DNA from: Thalassiosira profunda
Lineage: Eukaryota; Bacillariophyta; Thalassiosirophyceae; Thalassiosirales; Thalassiosiraceae
Direction of reading: 5' to 3'
Assembly: GCA_036939355.1 (NCBI GenBank)
Contig: JALLAP010000033.1
Location: 1-25,480, forward strand
Length of the DNA stretch: 25,480 nucleotides
Both the position numbers and the translations under genes were made by a program. The notes under the pieces were generated by a model, which searched no databases, was not told the origin of the DNA, and saw only the letters and a program-made list of their open reading frames with translations. Of the stretch, positions 8,380 to 16,713 are shown piece after piece; positions within the stretch are counted from its first letter, which is position 1; every line of letters starts with the position of its first letter.

Positions 8380-8768
8380 GATCAAATTAGTGATACAGCA
8401 GCGGGCTTGAAGAGTTAGAGGTGGTGTTGTCGGTTGTGGGGGGCTTTGCAAGCGGGCGGCGGAAGTTGTTGAGCGGAGGAGAGAGGAAGGATAGCGAATT
8501 TCTACGAAGGAATAGTACGATTGCGAGCGTTGGAAGAGGTTGAAAGCAAGGGACGGAAGAAGGTGCGCCTGTGTGAGAGGAGCACAACCTCCTCTCCTCG
8601 CCGCCGCCCCCCCCATTCGTCCGAAGTCGGCAGCTCCACCCGCTCCTCGCTCACCAAGACGAGCTCAGTTGCCTATGATACCCCGTCGCGAGCAGTGCTG
8701 CACCATGACATGTAATCAACCGAGGATACCGAACGGCCGCTAAGATACCCGAGAGCGAGGATACCGAA
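8380..8768. promoter_or_regulatory. Divergent intergenic region, Cys-rich / COQ10
   Basis: 389 bp between head-to-head start codons. It has TTGCAA at 8446-8451, about 70 bp upstream of the Cys-rich gene. Otherwise no element was recognised. Confidence 0.35.
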
Positions 8769-9422
8769 ATGCTGCGGCCACTGCAATGCCTGCCTCGTTG
8801 CAATTTGGCGCGCAGGCATGCTTCCCACCACTGCGCTACAGGGATTGCAACCTGCCAAACTCGCGGCGTCGTATCGTCTGCGGCCACGACGCACCGGCAC
8901 GTCCACCGCTCCGTCCTCCGCAGGGTGCACCCCCGCCACCTCTACCAAATCATCAACGACGTCGACCAATACCAGCACTTCCTGCCGTACTGCCAGGAAT
9001 CGAGGGTATTGCAGCGATCGCCGGACGGGACCATGTACGATGCCGTTTTGCGGGTGGGATTGCCCGGGCTGTCCAATCTGCCCGTGCCGGAGGAGCGGTA
9101 TGTCTCTCGCGTGAGGATGATCCCGGCGGACGACGAGAGACCAGAGTGGACGGTGGAGGCGAAGAGCATCCAGAGCCAGCTGTTCGATTCGCTGAGCAGT
9201 CGGTGGGAGTTGTCGTTGGCCAACGCTAAGAATGGAGGGGAAGAGGATGGGCGAGCAAGGGAGGCTGCATCGTGCCAGGTCAACTTTGAGGTGGAGATAC
9301 GGGTATCCAATCCGCTCATATCGCTCACGCTCGACCAGGTATTGAAAGATGTGGCCAGGGCGCAAGTGGATGCCTTTGAGAGGCGGTGCAGAGAGGTTCC
9401 ATTCGATGAGAAGCGGAGGTAG
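8769..9422 (+). CDS. COQ10: Coenzyme Q-binding protein COQ10 (START-like)
   Basis: 217 residues, single exon, ATG at 8769. An Arg/His/Ala-rich leader without acids (MLRPLQCLPRCNLARRHASH) is a typical mitochondrial presequence. From about residue 50 the START-like polyketide-cyclase fold of COQ10 is evident: RVHPRHLYQIINDVDQY then HFLPYCQESRVL, the family's start; YDAVLRVGLPGLS; YVSRVRM; a Trp strand in SSRWELSL; CQVNFEVEIRVSNPL; and the long C-terminal helix DVARAQVDAFERRC. COQ10 binds ubiquinone in the inner mitochondrial membrane and is needed for efficient respiratory electron transport. An acidic insert (NAKNGGEEDGRAREAA, about 157-172) lies between the last strands. Its stop is only 58 bp from that of the GPATCH1-like gene. 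Confidence 0.88.
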   Translation: MLRPLQCLPRCNLARRHASHHCATGIATCQTRGVVSSAATTHRHVHRSVLRRVHPRHLYQIINDVDQYQHFLPYCQESRVLQRSPDGTMYDAVLRVGLPGLSNLPVPEERYVSRVRMIPADDERPEWTVEAKSIQSQLFDSLSSRWELSLANAKNGGEEDGRAREAASCQVNFEVEIRVSNPLISLTLDQVLKDVARAQVDAFERRCREVPFDEKRR

Positions 9423-9480
9423 GGACGTTGCAAAGAGCCACCAGACAACAGTACACCGGAGCACATCCCTCGCATTTCAA

Positions 9481-12198
9481 TCAATGCTTATGCTTTCTCT
9501 TCTTATGCCTCGAGCGAGACCGGTGGTGTTTGTGTCTCTTCTTCTTTCTCCTGCTGCGATCACCCCTACCCTCAGAGTCGCTGTCATCTGACTCGCTACG
9601 CCGGGGTCGATGCCTCCGAGAATGCTTCTTTCTCCTCCTATCTTCGTCAGTTTCACTGCCGTCTCGGCTCCGATGAGAATTTCGTCTGCCCGACGAGACG
9701 CTGCCTTCCGTCGAAGAAGGAGCTGCATTGTCATCTCTTAGCTTCTTTGGCGGAGACTTCGAGGCGGCAGTCTCCGCGGTTAGAGCCATCTCCTTCCTTT
9801 CGGTTGTCTCAGATGGAGCAGAAGGTACATCTTTTCCCTCATCTCCGTCGACATCAGCATCACTCTCATCAGAAGATATGTCCATGTCTGAATCCGCAGC
9901 ATCAAAGATTGACTTGAACACCTCCTCAGCTGGCCTTTCCGGAGGCAGCCCTTCCTCATCCAAGCCATCTAACCCAGTGACCCTGTCGTGTTGATGGTCA
10001 ACGCCAGGTTCTTTTGCCACGTCGTTTTGGCCTGCCGGTGCACCCTCGTCCTTCTGGCGCTGTGCTACGTCGAAGACGTTTTGTTGAAAAAACTCCTCCT
10101 CTCGATTTCGCGTTCTTCCACCGGCCGGCCCGTCGCCCGCTGCAGACATTCCCGCGGTGGACGGAACGGGCACGCCCCATCGCTTGCACAGGAGCCGCGC
10201 AGGGATCCACGGAGCAACGGTCGCCTGCACCCATTCCTCCTTATTCAGGTCCCGCGCATTTTTCGTCTCATCTTTCACAGGCTCACTTCCGGCTTCTGTT
10301 GTCCCTGCCGAGGATACGAATCGATTCTTCATCGACTCCTTCACTGCGTGGAAGTTCAGCTCTGTTCCATCCCGCGCACGCAGATTCTCGTTTGGCTCGG
10401 GCGGCGGCAATACCTTGGGAACGAACGATCGCGACGGTGGCTGCTGCTTACGTCGTTGCAAATCCAGTCCGAGCCCAGAGTCCATTCCATCACTCGCGCT
10501 GTCCACGACACTGCTATGATCCTCCACAGGGAAGACGTGCCGTTTCAAGACGTACCCAGACGGCACCGCGGGTCCCTTCCATCGCTTTGGGGCGTCCACC
10601 TTGGCTTGCCCAGCACTGCGGCCCAAGATGTTCTGGCCGAGGGCAAATCCAGGGAGAAGAGGCTTGCCATCCATCGTGGTATTTTTCACAGGCGCTCCCG
10701 ATCCATCCGCACCAGTGCCCCAAGCACCCCACGCCTCAGCCAGCTTGCCAGCGTCCTCAGGCTCGCTCGTTCGTTTCTCAGCCCTTCCTTTGCCCGTGGC
10801 GGTTGGCTTGCCAAACAGCCCGTCGTGGTCTTCCTCGTCCGATGCCACGGGCGACTGCACCTCCGTCGCATATCGATTCATATCGCCACCGCCCAGACCG
10901 TTGTGGCCACGCGGAAATTGGTCGTCGTCCTCGCCGTCCTGGTACACGTTGGCGTCGTCTTCGTCCTCCAGCGCAAAGCCGCTCGCTGCTTTTGTGCCAA
11001 TGAGATTTGCATAGTCCCGGTCCGCCGCATAGTGCGCGTGCTGACTTTGGCCCTTGCCCACACGATCCTCCATGTCGCTGCCATCCTCGTCGCCATCCTT
11101 GGCCTCGTCGCCCATCGTATCCCACAAGGCCCGGCCGCCCTTTCGCAGATTGTCCGTCAGGTATCGATCGCCCTCGACCACATCGTCCGTCGCCCGGCCT
11201 CGCTTTTGCGCCAGCGCCCGCCTTTGCTCGTGGAACGCCCGGAACTCCGGGGCATTCTTGAAGGGATCGTATCCCAGTCCGTGTCGATTCAACTTGGGCG
11301 GGGGAATCCGGAGTACCTTGTTTTTGGACCCCGCCCCATCGTCGTTGGATTCGACGTTCTGTATGCTCGGGAGGCGCACCGCTCGCAATCTTCTCGAGGC
11401 GAGCCACTTGGCCTCGTGGGCCGGCTTCCCCTCCCCTTTCAATTGCTCAATGTCCGCATCGATGTCGTCTTTACTACCGGAGCGTCCCGATAATGGAACG
11501 TAGGCCACGCCGAGCCGAGATCGATAGCACCACACCCGCAACATACGCCAACCGATGGATTCGTTGGCCGATGTGGGTAGACCAGCACCGTGATCTACGC
11601 CCGAAACCTGGGCGAGCTCGTCCAGCGCTGCATTCTGCCGTCGCTTGGATGTTGCAGCAGGTTTGCCATTACCGTTTTGTATTTCGTCTCCGACATCTTG
11701 CGTCGGCTCCTTCATCTGGAACTCCCCGCCCACCCGCAGCTGGCACAAGTCCGCCTTGTCCTTCTCATCCATAATGTCGTCCAGCGTCATCGGGGCACTT
11801 CGTCCGTACCCGCCCGCGCCATTCTCACCGCCCTCCTCCTCCTCTTCTTCCTCCCACGCAAACCGCGGACCGCCCCGGCGCTTCTTTCTCTTCTCCTTCG
11901 TCGCCCCCTCCCCCAAAATGACATCGCCCACCAAGCTCAGGCTCTTCCCGCCCTGCGATTGTCCCCCGCTCACCAAGTGGGATTTGATCTCCTCGTCGGT
12001 CCACCCCGCCGACTTGCGGGCGAACCACGCGTTTGGGTCCTTCCCGCTGTCGTCCCCTCCGCCGCCGCCTGCTTGGACGAGGGGCGCGTTCTTGCGCCGC
12101 CGGGCCGCCGAGGCGGCGTTCCGCGTCTTGGTGGCCGTGCGCCGCCGGGTGTAGGCGATGGCCGGAGGCGGGGCGCCATGGCCCTCGTCCGAGGACAT
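9481..12198 (-). CDS. GPATCH1-like spliceosomal protein
   Basis: 905 residues in one exon; the first ATG of the frame is at 12198 (MSSDEGHGAPPPAIAY). Landmarks of the GPATCH1/TGH family (DUF1604 plus G-patch) appear in order: MTLDDIMDEKDKAD (about 137-150), a divergent G-patch-like segment ESIGWRMLRVWCYRS/RLGVAYVPL (213-236), GYDPFKNAPEFRAF (310-323), DGKPLLPGFALG (511-522) and LLCKRWGVPVPS (670-681). The tail is an Arg/Ser/Lys/His-rich RS-like domain with acidic serine clusters (about 800-905), ending KKRKHKH. Family members associate with the spliceosome and activate DEAH helicases through the G-patch. The G-patch here has lost several consensus glycines. Its 5' end faces the MED8-like gene. 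Confidence 0.8.
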   Translation of the reverse strand: MSSDEGHGAPPPAIAYTRRRTATKTRNAASAARRRKNAPLVQAGGGGGDDSGKDPNAWFARKSAGWTDEEIKSHLVSGGQSQGGKSLSLVGDVILGEGATKEKRKKRRGGPRFAWEEEEEEEGGENGAGGYGRSAPMTLDDIMDEKDKADLCQLRVGGEFQMKEPTQDVGDEIQNGNGKPAATSKRRQNAALDELAQVSGVDHGAGLPTSANESIGWRMLRVWCYRSRLGVAYVPLSGRSGSKDDIDADIEQLKGEGKPAHEAKWLASRRLRAVRLPSIQNVESNDDGAGSKNKVLRIPPPKLNRHGLGYDPFKNAPEFRAFHEQRRALAQKRGRATDDVVEGDRYLTDNLRKGGRALWDTMGDEAKDGDEDGSDMEDRVGKGQSQHAHYAADRDYANLIGTKAASGFALEDEDDANVYQDGEDDDQFPRGHNGLGGGDMNRYATEVQSPVASDEEDHDGLFGKPTATGKGRAEKRTSEPEDAGKLAEAWGAWGTGADGSGAPVKNTTMDGKPLLPGFALGQNILGRSAGQAKVDAPKRWKGPAVPSGYVLKRHVFPVEDHSSVVDSASDGMDSGLGLDLQRRKQQPPSRSFVPKVLPPPEPNENLRARDGTELNFHAVKESMKNRFVSSAGTTEAGSEPVKDETKNARDLNKEEWVQATVAPWIPARLLCKRWGVPVPSTAGMSAAGDGPAGGRTRNREEEFFQQNVFDVAQRQKDEGAPAGQNDVAKEPGVDHQHDRVTGLDGLDEEGLPPERPAEEVFKSIFDAADSDMDISSDESDADVDGDEGKDVPSAPSETTERKEMALTAETAASKSPPKKLRDDNAAPSSTEGSVSSGRRNSHRSRDGSETDEDRRRKKHSRRHRPRRSESDDSDSEGRGDRSRRKKKRHKHHRSRSRHKKRKHKH

Positions 12199-12657
12199 CA
12201 GACTACGACTACGTGTGCACGTGATGTGCGCTCGATTTTCGCTTTGCAAAAATCCCCCAGCACAGCTACCCGCAAACCACCTCCATCATTGCGACAAGGA
12301 TCATCAGCACCGCCCACAAGATGTGGATACGGTGGCGATGCTCTGCCACGCCGCCGCCGCCTCCGCCACCTGGCCGGGATGTCTGCGCGCACTCTCGATT
12401 TGCAAAAAATGTCGGTCCTCCTTCCGTCCGTCGAAATCACTTCCCAGCCAACTTCCACTTTCGTTCCACTTCCCGCAGCAGCTCTAGCCCGCCCCCTCCA
12501 CTCCACCGCCGCCGCCGGCCCCCCTGCGGCCTCATTCCCCGCCGCAGTTTGCCCTCCGAGGCCGGCGGCCTGGTCGAGAGGCGCGTTCCGGCCTTCTTGT
12601 TCTCCATTCATCCTCAGGGTCCACACCCACACCACTACATCACCTGTTGCAAAAATA
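12199..12657. promoter_or_regulatory. Divergent intergenic region, GPATCH1-like / MED8-like
   Basis: 459 bp between head-to-head ATGs. Three TTGCAA palindromes, each followed by an A run (12244, 12399, 12647), lie at both ends and the middle. The last is six bases before the MED8-like ATG. The spacing suggests a promoter or initiator role (inference). Confidence 0.4.
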
Positions 12658-13238
12658 ATGAGCCTCCCGCCCCGACAGCATGCCGAGCAGCAGCGCGCGT
12701 TCCTCCGCCAGGCCGACTTGCTCCGGACGAACCTCGCGGCGTGGGAGGCGACGCTGCGATCGGCGCGGGGGGAGGGATGGCCGGCCATGCTCGGAAGGTT
12801 GAACGCCGCGTTTGTGAGTGTGATTTGCAACAGGGCGCACGTGTTTGGTGTTTGATGCCTGGCCTATGATTGAGATTGATGCCATGCTAATGATCATATC
12901 TGTGCCACAATGGCAATTCCTGCAAATAGAACCAAGCGGGCAACCTCGATCGCCACATCGAGGACGCGTCCGAGCACTTCGTCTACGTCCCCCGCAAGTG
13001 CACCGTCAACCCGCAGGACATGGCGTTCTTCCTCTCGACGCGGCTGGCCGCGGCGGCGGGGGGCGAGGAGCACGAGGATGCCGACGAAAAGAAGGAAGGG
13101 GCGGAGGGAAGCGAGGAGGCCGATGGAGGATCATCGCAGTTTTACGGGGGCGAGGCGCCCGCGGCGAGGTTGCGGCGGTACGAGGGGCGGGTGGCGGAGC
13201 TGGCGTCCGAGTTCGAGGAGGGGATGGTGCGGTTTTGA
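12658..13238 (+). CDS. Mediator subunit 8-like protein, two exons
   Basis: ATG at 12658 in a good context (AAAATAATG). Exon 1 is 12658-12813 and exon 2 is 12930-13238; the intron is 116 nt, donor GTGAGT, acceptor AAATAG, phase 0. Protein 154 residues. The pattern fits MED8: an N-terminal helix (QHAEQQRAFLRQADLLRTNL), a Trp-Pro turn before a second helix (GWPAMLGRLNAAFNQAGNLD), a Val-Pro segment (HFVYVPRKCTVNPQDM) leading to FFLSTRL, an acidic linker, and a last helix RLRRYEGRVAELASEFEEGM. MED8 belongs to the Mediator head module that bridges transcription factors and RNA polymerase II. The assignment is by layout only; the domain is weakly conserved and another small helical nuclear protein is possible. 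The splice is supported by the helix continuing smoothly across the junction. Confidence 0.5.
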
Positions 13239-13661
13239 GCGGACGGGTTCGTCCTCATTGGCAGTCGGAGGGCTCCAGTGGCCAAAGCGGCGGGGGTGGG
13301 AGAAAGAAATTCCTGCCCAAACGTTGCGGCCGGTCGTGGGCGAAATGCATACCTGAAGTCTCGACCCCGTTGAATTGTTGGAGTGCAATCGCTCAATTGA
13401 TGCAAAAGCGACGGGAAAGAGAAGACAATACACCGGTGCATTTCGTCGAGGGGAGGTGGCCAAAGGTACAAAGAGCATTTCGGTATCGTATTCATTCTTC
13501 TAGCTTTCTTTATCATCACCAATTGGTTCCACAACAATTGGGGACAGAGATGTCTAAGCTAAAGCACCAAGCGGCACAGCGAAATCAGAGCACATACCTT
13601 TCACAACCCGTCTTCGCGCATCACCTCGAGGCAGGGACCAACTCTCTCTTCTTTGCCCCGA
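13239..13661. other. Convergent intergenic region
   Basis: 423 bp between the MED8-like and LRR 2 stop codons. I see no gene, repeat or recognisable signal. Confidence 0.4.
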
Positions 13662-14951
13662 TCAAAGCACGTCAGATTTGAACCCGGCACCGTACATGTT
13701 CTCGAATAACTCCGGCCTTTCACGAAGGATGCGATGCAGCGAACCAAGCCTGATTGCACAAATCTCTACTTCGGGCAGCGGAGGGTCGTGGTATTGAATG
13801 AGGCTGGCATTCGAGTCACCAGCGAACCATGCCAAGATGAGGGGCAGCACACCAACATCGATCGCTCGTTCCTCTCCCATGTTGAGATTGAGGCGCGAGG
13901 TGAGTTCTGTTTGGCATCGATTGTCGCCCCGCGCGTGGCGCCAGATCATCTTGCGCTTGATGAGAGTATGCTTTTCCTCTTCCCTTAGGCTCTCGCGGTT
14001 CGCTTCAAGCGAAGCACGGAGAAGATTGGCATCGTTCGCACCCAAGTCAGCAATGACCGCCGCTGTAGCATCCGAATCGACAGGAAGGCCCCTTTCACGA
14101 TAAAAGGCAGCTTTGTCGAATATTCCCAAGTTGCGGAGGCAGTGGTTCGACTTTGACACATCCTCGCTGTTGCAAACGAGCTCCAACAGCATCGACCAGC
14201 CGTCTCTGGAGATCCCATCATTTCCTACCAGGTCCAATGTTCTTAGCGTGGTATTACCGGCCAACGAGTCCACCAAGGTCGAGACGGCCTCGTCACCGAT
14301 TGAGTTGTTTTTGAGGGACAGAGCCAACAGCTTCGATTGCCGGTCGCTAAGCAGATTGGCCAGTGAAACACACGCTCGTTTGGAAATCCCACACTCGTCG
14401 AGCAATAGACTCCTCAGATTTCGGAGGGCAAGCTGGCTGTTCAAATCGACATTGCCCAAGGGGGTGTTGCGTACATCGAGGGCCCTCAAAGCATCCTCGC
14501 CTCGTTCCAAAATGGCGCCCGTCAGCTTAGCAACAGATTGAAGGCTGCAGTTGCTTAGCATAAGAATTGCCACGGTTGCATTCTCCCTGAGGAACGGCAC
14601 CAAGGGGCTCACGTCGACGTCAGGGTTCTCGAGCCATAGCTCGAGGGAATCAATTGATCGGTTCGATTGCAGTTCAGCGCAAAACTCTGTCAAGGCCAGA
14701 CGATCGGCAACATACAGCTTCAACCGCAGGCGTTTCTGGTGCTTGGCTTGGCCGATGATTTGTCCCACGCGCGTCACCGCTCTTGCGTCGCCGTTTTCGC
14801 CGGCACGGACTGGGATTTGAAGGATTAAGGATGATGGGCCATCGTGCTTGATGGCAATTAGCCGTTCAACCTCACGTTCGCCCAACCCATGGGAACGAAA
14901 GAGGGCCTGATCCTCGGCATCAGTGGGCGGGACGGATGCGGGGGCGTTCAT
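13662..14951 (-). CDS. Leucine-rich-repeat protein 2 (RNI-like)
   Basis: 429 residues, single exon; the first ATG is at 14951 (MNAPASVPPTDAEDQALF), which gives almost the same length as LRR protein 1 (428), while further upstream only a non-ATG start would extend it. It shares with LRR 1 the block RVGQIIGQ, the NRSIDSLEL strand, LRRs with cores such as LRALDVRNTPLGN, LLALSLKNNSIGD and LRTLDLVGNDGIS, the Lys/Arg-His block LIKRKMIWRHARGDN, GVLPLILAWFAGD, and the terminal LGSLHRILRERPELF. Overall identity looks moderate, so the duplication is old, unlike that of the small coiled-coil gene. No lipidation motif at the N-terminus. Probably a protein-binding scaffold; ligand unknown. It is head-to-head with ubiquitin-oxygenase gene 1. 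Confidence 0.8.
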   Translation of the reverse strand: MNAPASVPPTDAEDQALFRSHGLGEREVERLIAIKHDGPSSLILQIPVRAGENGDARAVTRVGQIIGQAKHQKRLRLKLYVADRLALTEFCAELQSNRSIDSLELWLENPDVDVSPLVPFLRENATVAILMLSNCSLQSVAKLTGAILERGEDALRALDVRNTPLGNVDLNSQLALRNLRSLLLDECGISKRACVSLANLLSDRQSKLLALSLKNNSIGDEAVSTLVDSLAGNTTLRTLDLVGNDGISRDGWSMLLELVCNSEDVSKSNHCLRNLGIFDKAAFYRERGLPVDSDATAAVIADLGANDANLLRASLEANRESLREEEKHTLIKRKMIWRHARGDNRCQTELTSRLNLNMGEERAIDVGVLPLILAWFAGDSNASLIQYHDPPLPEVEICAIRLGSLHRILRERPELFENMYGAGFKSDVL

Positions 14952-15469
14952 GGGTGATGGATCGTTGACAAATATGCACCCCCGACTAAATGCAGTGTGC
15001 AGTGGAAGAGACAGGGGGTCCTGTTTTTCAGCGCCGCTCTCAAGAGGGCTTGCCACGACCCGCTCGCTCCGCTACTGGTGGTGGTCGCCGTCAGGTCCTT
15101 TGCGCAAGTCGGCTGGACGCCGGGGCGCGGGGCGGGTCGCTGTCTTCGCTGGCGCTTGGCGGGCTTGCTGCTTTTTTTGCGCATTGCTTTTGAGGCCGGT
15201 ACATCCAAAAGATAGATATCAGTAAGTACCACCTGAGCCTAGCTCCCCAAAAAGCCGGGCGCCGGCGCACAGAACAAAGCAACAAAGAGAACAGAGAACA
15301 AAGCGGACCCGGCGCCCGCGCGGCCTCCCTCTCTTTGCCGCGCATCCTCTCCCATCGAGGGATTTCAAGGTGAGGCGACGGCGTGGTGTTGCTATTTGTC
15401 GCCTGCGTTACGTCTGGTCGCCGCCAAATCTCATCGTCATTTATGTTTCCCCTAGCGCAGAGGCAAAAA
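14952..15469. promoter_or_regulatory. Divergent intergenic region, LRR 2 / ubiquitin-oxygenase 1, with a likely leader intron
   Basis: 518 bp. A probable 5' leader intron of the ubiquitin-oxygenase gene runs 15371-15460: donor GTGAGG after TTCAAG, a pyrimidine-rich TTTCCCC tract and acceptor AGCGCAG nine bases before the ATG. Small open frames on both strands have no domain and were not called. Confidence 0.4.
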
Positions 15470-16541
15470 ATGATCCACATCATCGTCAAGACCCTGACAG
15501 GGCTATCGCTCAACGTCGCGGTGGATCCATCTGGCACCGTCTACGAGGCCAAAACTAGGATTCAAGACGGGTCGGGAACACCGATTGATCAGCAGCGCCT
15601 CATCTTCTCTGGTTTGCAACTCAGCGACGAAGACATTTTGACGCATCGCGGCATCCAAAATGGAAGCACGCTCCACCTCGTGCTTCGCCTCCGGGGAATG
15701 ATATCCACCTTTACCTCCAATGATGCATCAAATCCTTTGGTGGCATATTTGATGATGAGCGATGGAGAACGCGCGAACGCTCCTCTGCCGCTCGAGGAGC
15801 TCCGAGCGAAGCAGAGCACGGAGCGTGCAAACCCATTCTACAACTTCCGGTACATCGAAGATCCAGACATCATGCATCCGTCCCAGCTCTCCGTCCTCTG
15901 TGACTTGCTAGATTTCATGTGGGCCAACGTGGGGGGCGATGGCAGGGATCTGCGCCTGACGCTGTCCCAAGACCAGTTTGTGGCGGTGAGACTTTGCAAA
16001 AAGAAATGCACATCATATGGCATTGTGGGTGCACGAACATTTACTCAGATACTCGCTCTCAATACAGATCATGGCGCCGTTGGACAGCTCTTTGGAGAAC
16101 AGGTACGACTCAAGGACCCTTGTAGTGAAGTTCCAGAAACGCTTCCATGACGTCCCCACCGCCGAGAGGGGAAGGGGCCTCTTGAATTGCAAGATTGCTC
16201 TTCGAATGACTCGGGGCCCTACGAATTCCTGCATCGACTTTCATTGCGATGGGGGGTACGCCTCGTCGACCTCGCAGATCCCACTCAACTCGCCCGAGGA
16301 GTACGATGGAGGAAGTCTTTGCTTCTTCGTGAACGACAACCTTCATTTCGTTCCCCGCCAGCCGGGCTCTCTCGTCCAGCATCCACCGCAGGTTCTGCAC
16401 GGAGTCACGGGCGTCACCAGGGGCGTACGAAAGAGTCTCTTTCTGGTCGATCAGTCGAATGGGCTCGGCGTCGGCGGCGTGGTTACCCTGACCTCCGACC
16501 ATATCGCCTCTTTCTTGGCTGACCGTGCGGGCCGTCCCTGA
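15470..16541 (+). CDS. Ubiquitin-like / Fe(II)-2OG oxygenase fusion, copy 1
   Basis: Exons 15470-15985 and 16068-16541; intron 82 nt (GTGAGA...ATACAG), phase 0; 329 residues. Residues 1-77 are a full ubiquitin fold: IIVKTLTG, a DQQRLIFSG strand, [12 protein letters not shown]. The L8-I44-V70 patch is kept, the K48 and K63 equivalents are Leu and Asn, and the final glycine is Met. Residues 78-172 form a linker domain without a known family. Residues 173-329 are a prolyl-4-hydroxylase-like 2-oxoglutarate oxygenase with H231-x-D233, H283 and R293 ten residues on, the expected iron and 2OG ligands, plus [11 protein letters not shown] and [16 protein letters not shown]. Expected chemistry is hydroxylation of a protein or other substrate using O2, 2OG and Fe(II). 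Start chosen because it aligns with ubiquitin; an in-frame ATG at 15443 lies in the likely leader intron. Paralogue 21928-23008 shares the intron position. Confidence 0.85.
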
Positions 16542-16713
16542 ATATCTATGTCTGGTCAATCGACGGTATCTTCCAGCTACTTGGCAAGTTGTAGAAGGCC
16601 TTGGACTTACTTCACGATTCCTAAACGATCTCTAGACACTCATCTTTACACCCAGAACTTCTTAACCTCCAACAAAGAAACAGAACACAAAGCTGAACAA
16701 CGCAGCAAAATCT

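Noticed and set aside
9988..11493. 501-codon open frame on the + strand
   Set aside because: Antisense to the GPATCH1-like gene, with Arg/His/Leu-rich low-information sequence and no domain.
14948..15537. Small open frames on both strands upstream of ubiquitin-oxygenase 1, including a Lys/Arg-rich one
   Set aside because: Compositionally biased, no domain, and located in what should be leader and promoter sequence for two genes.
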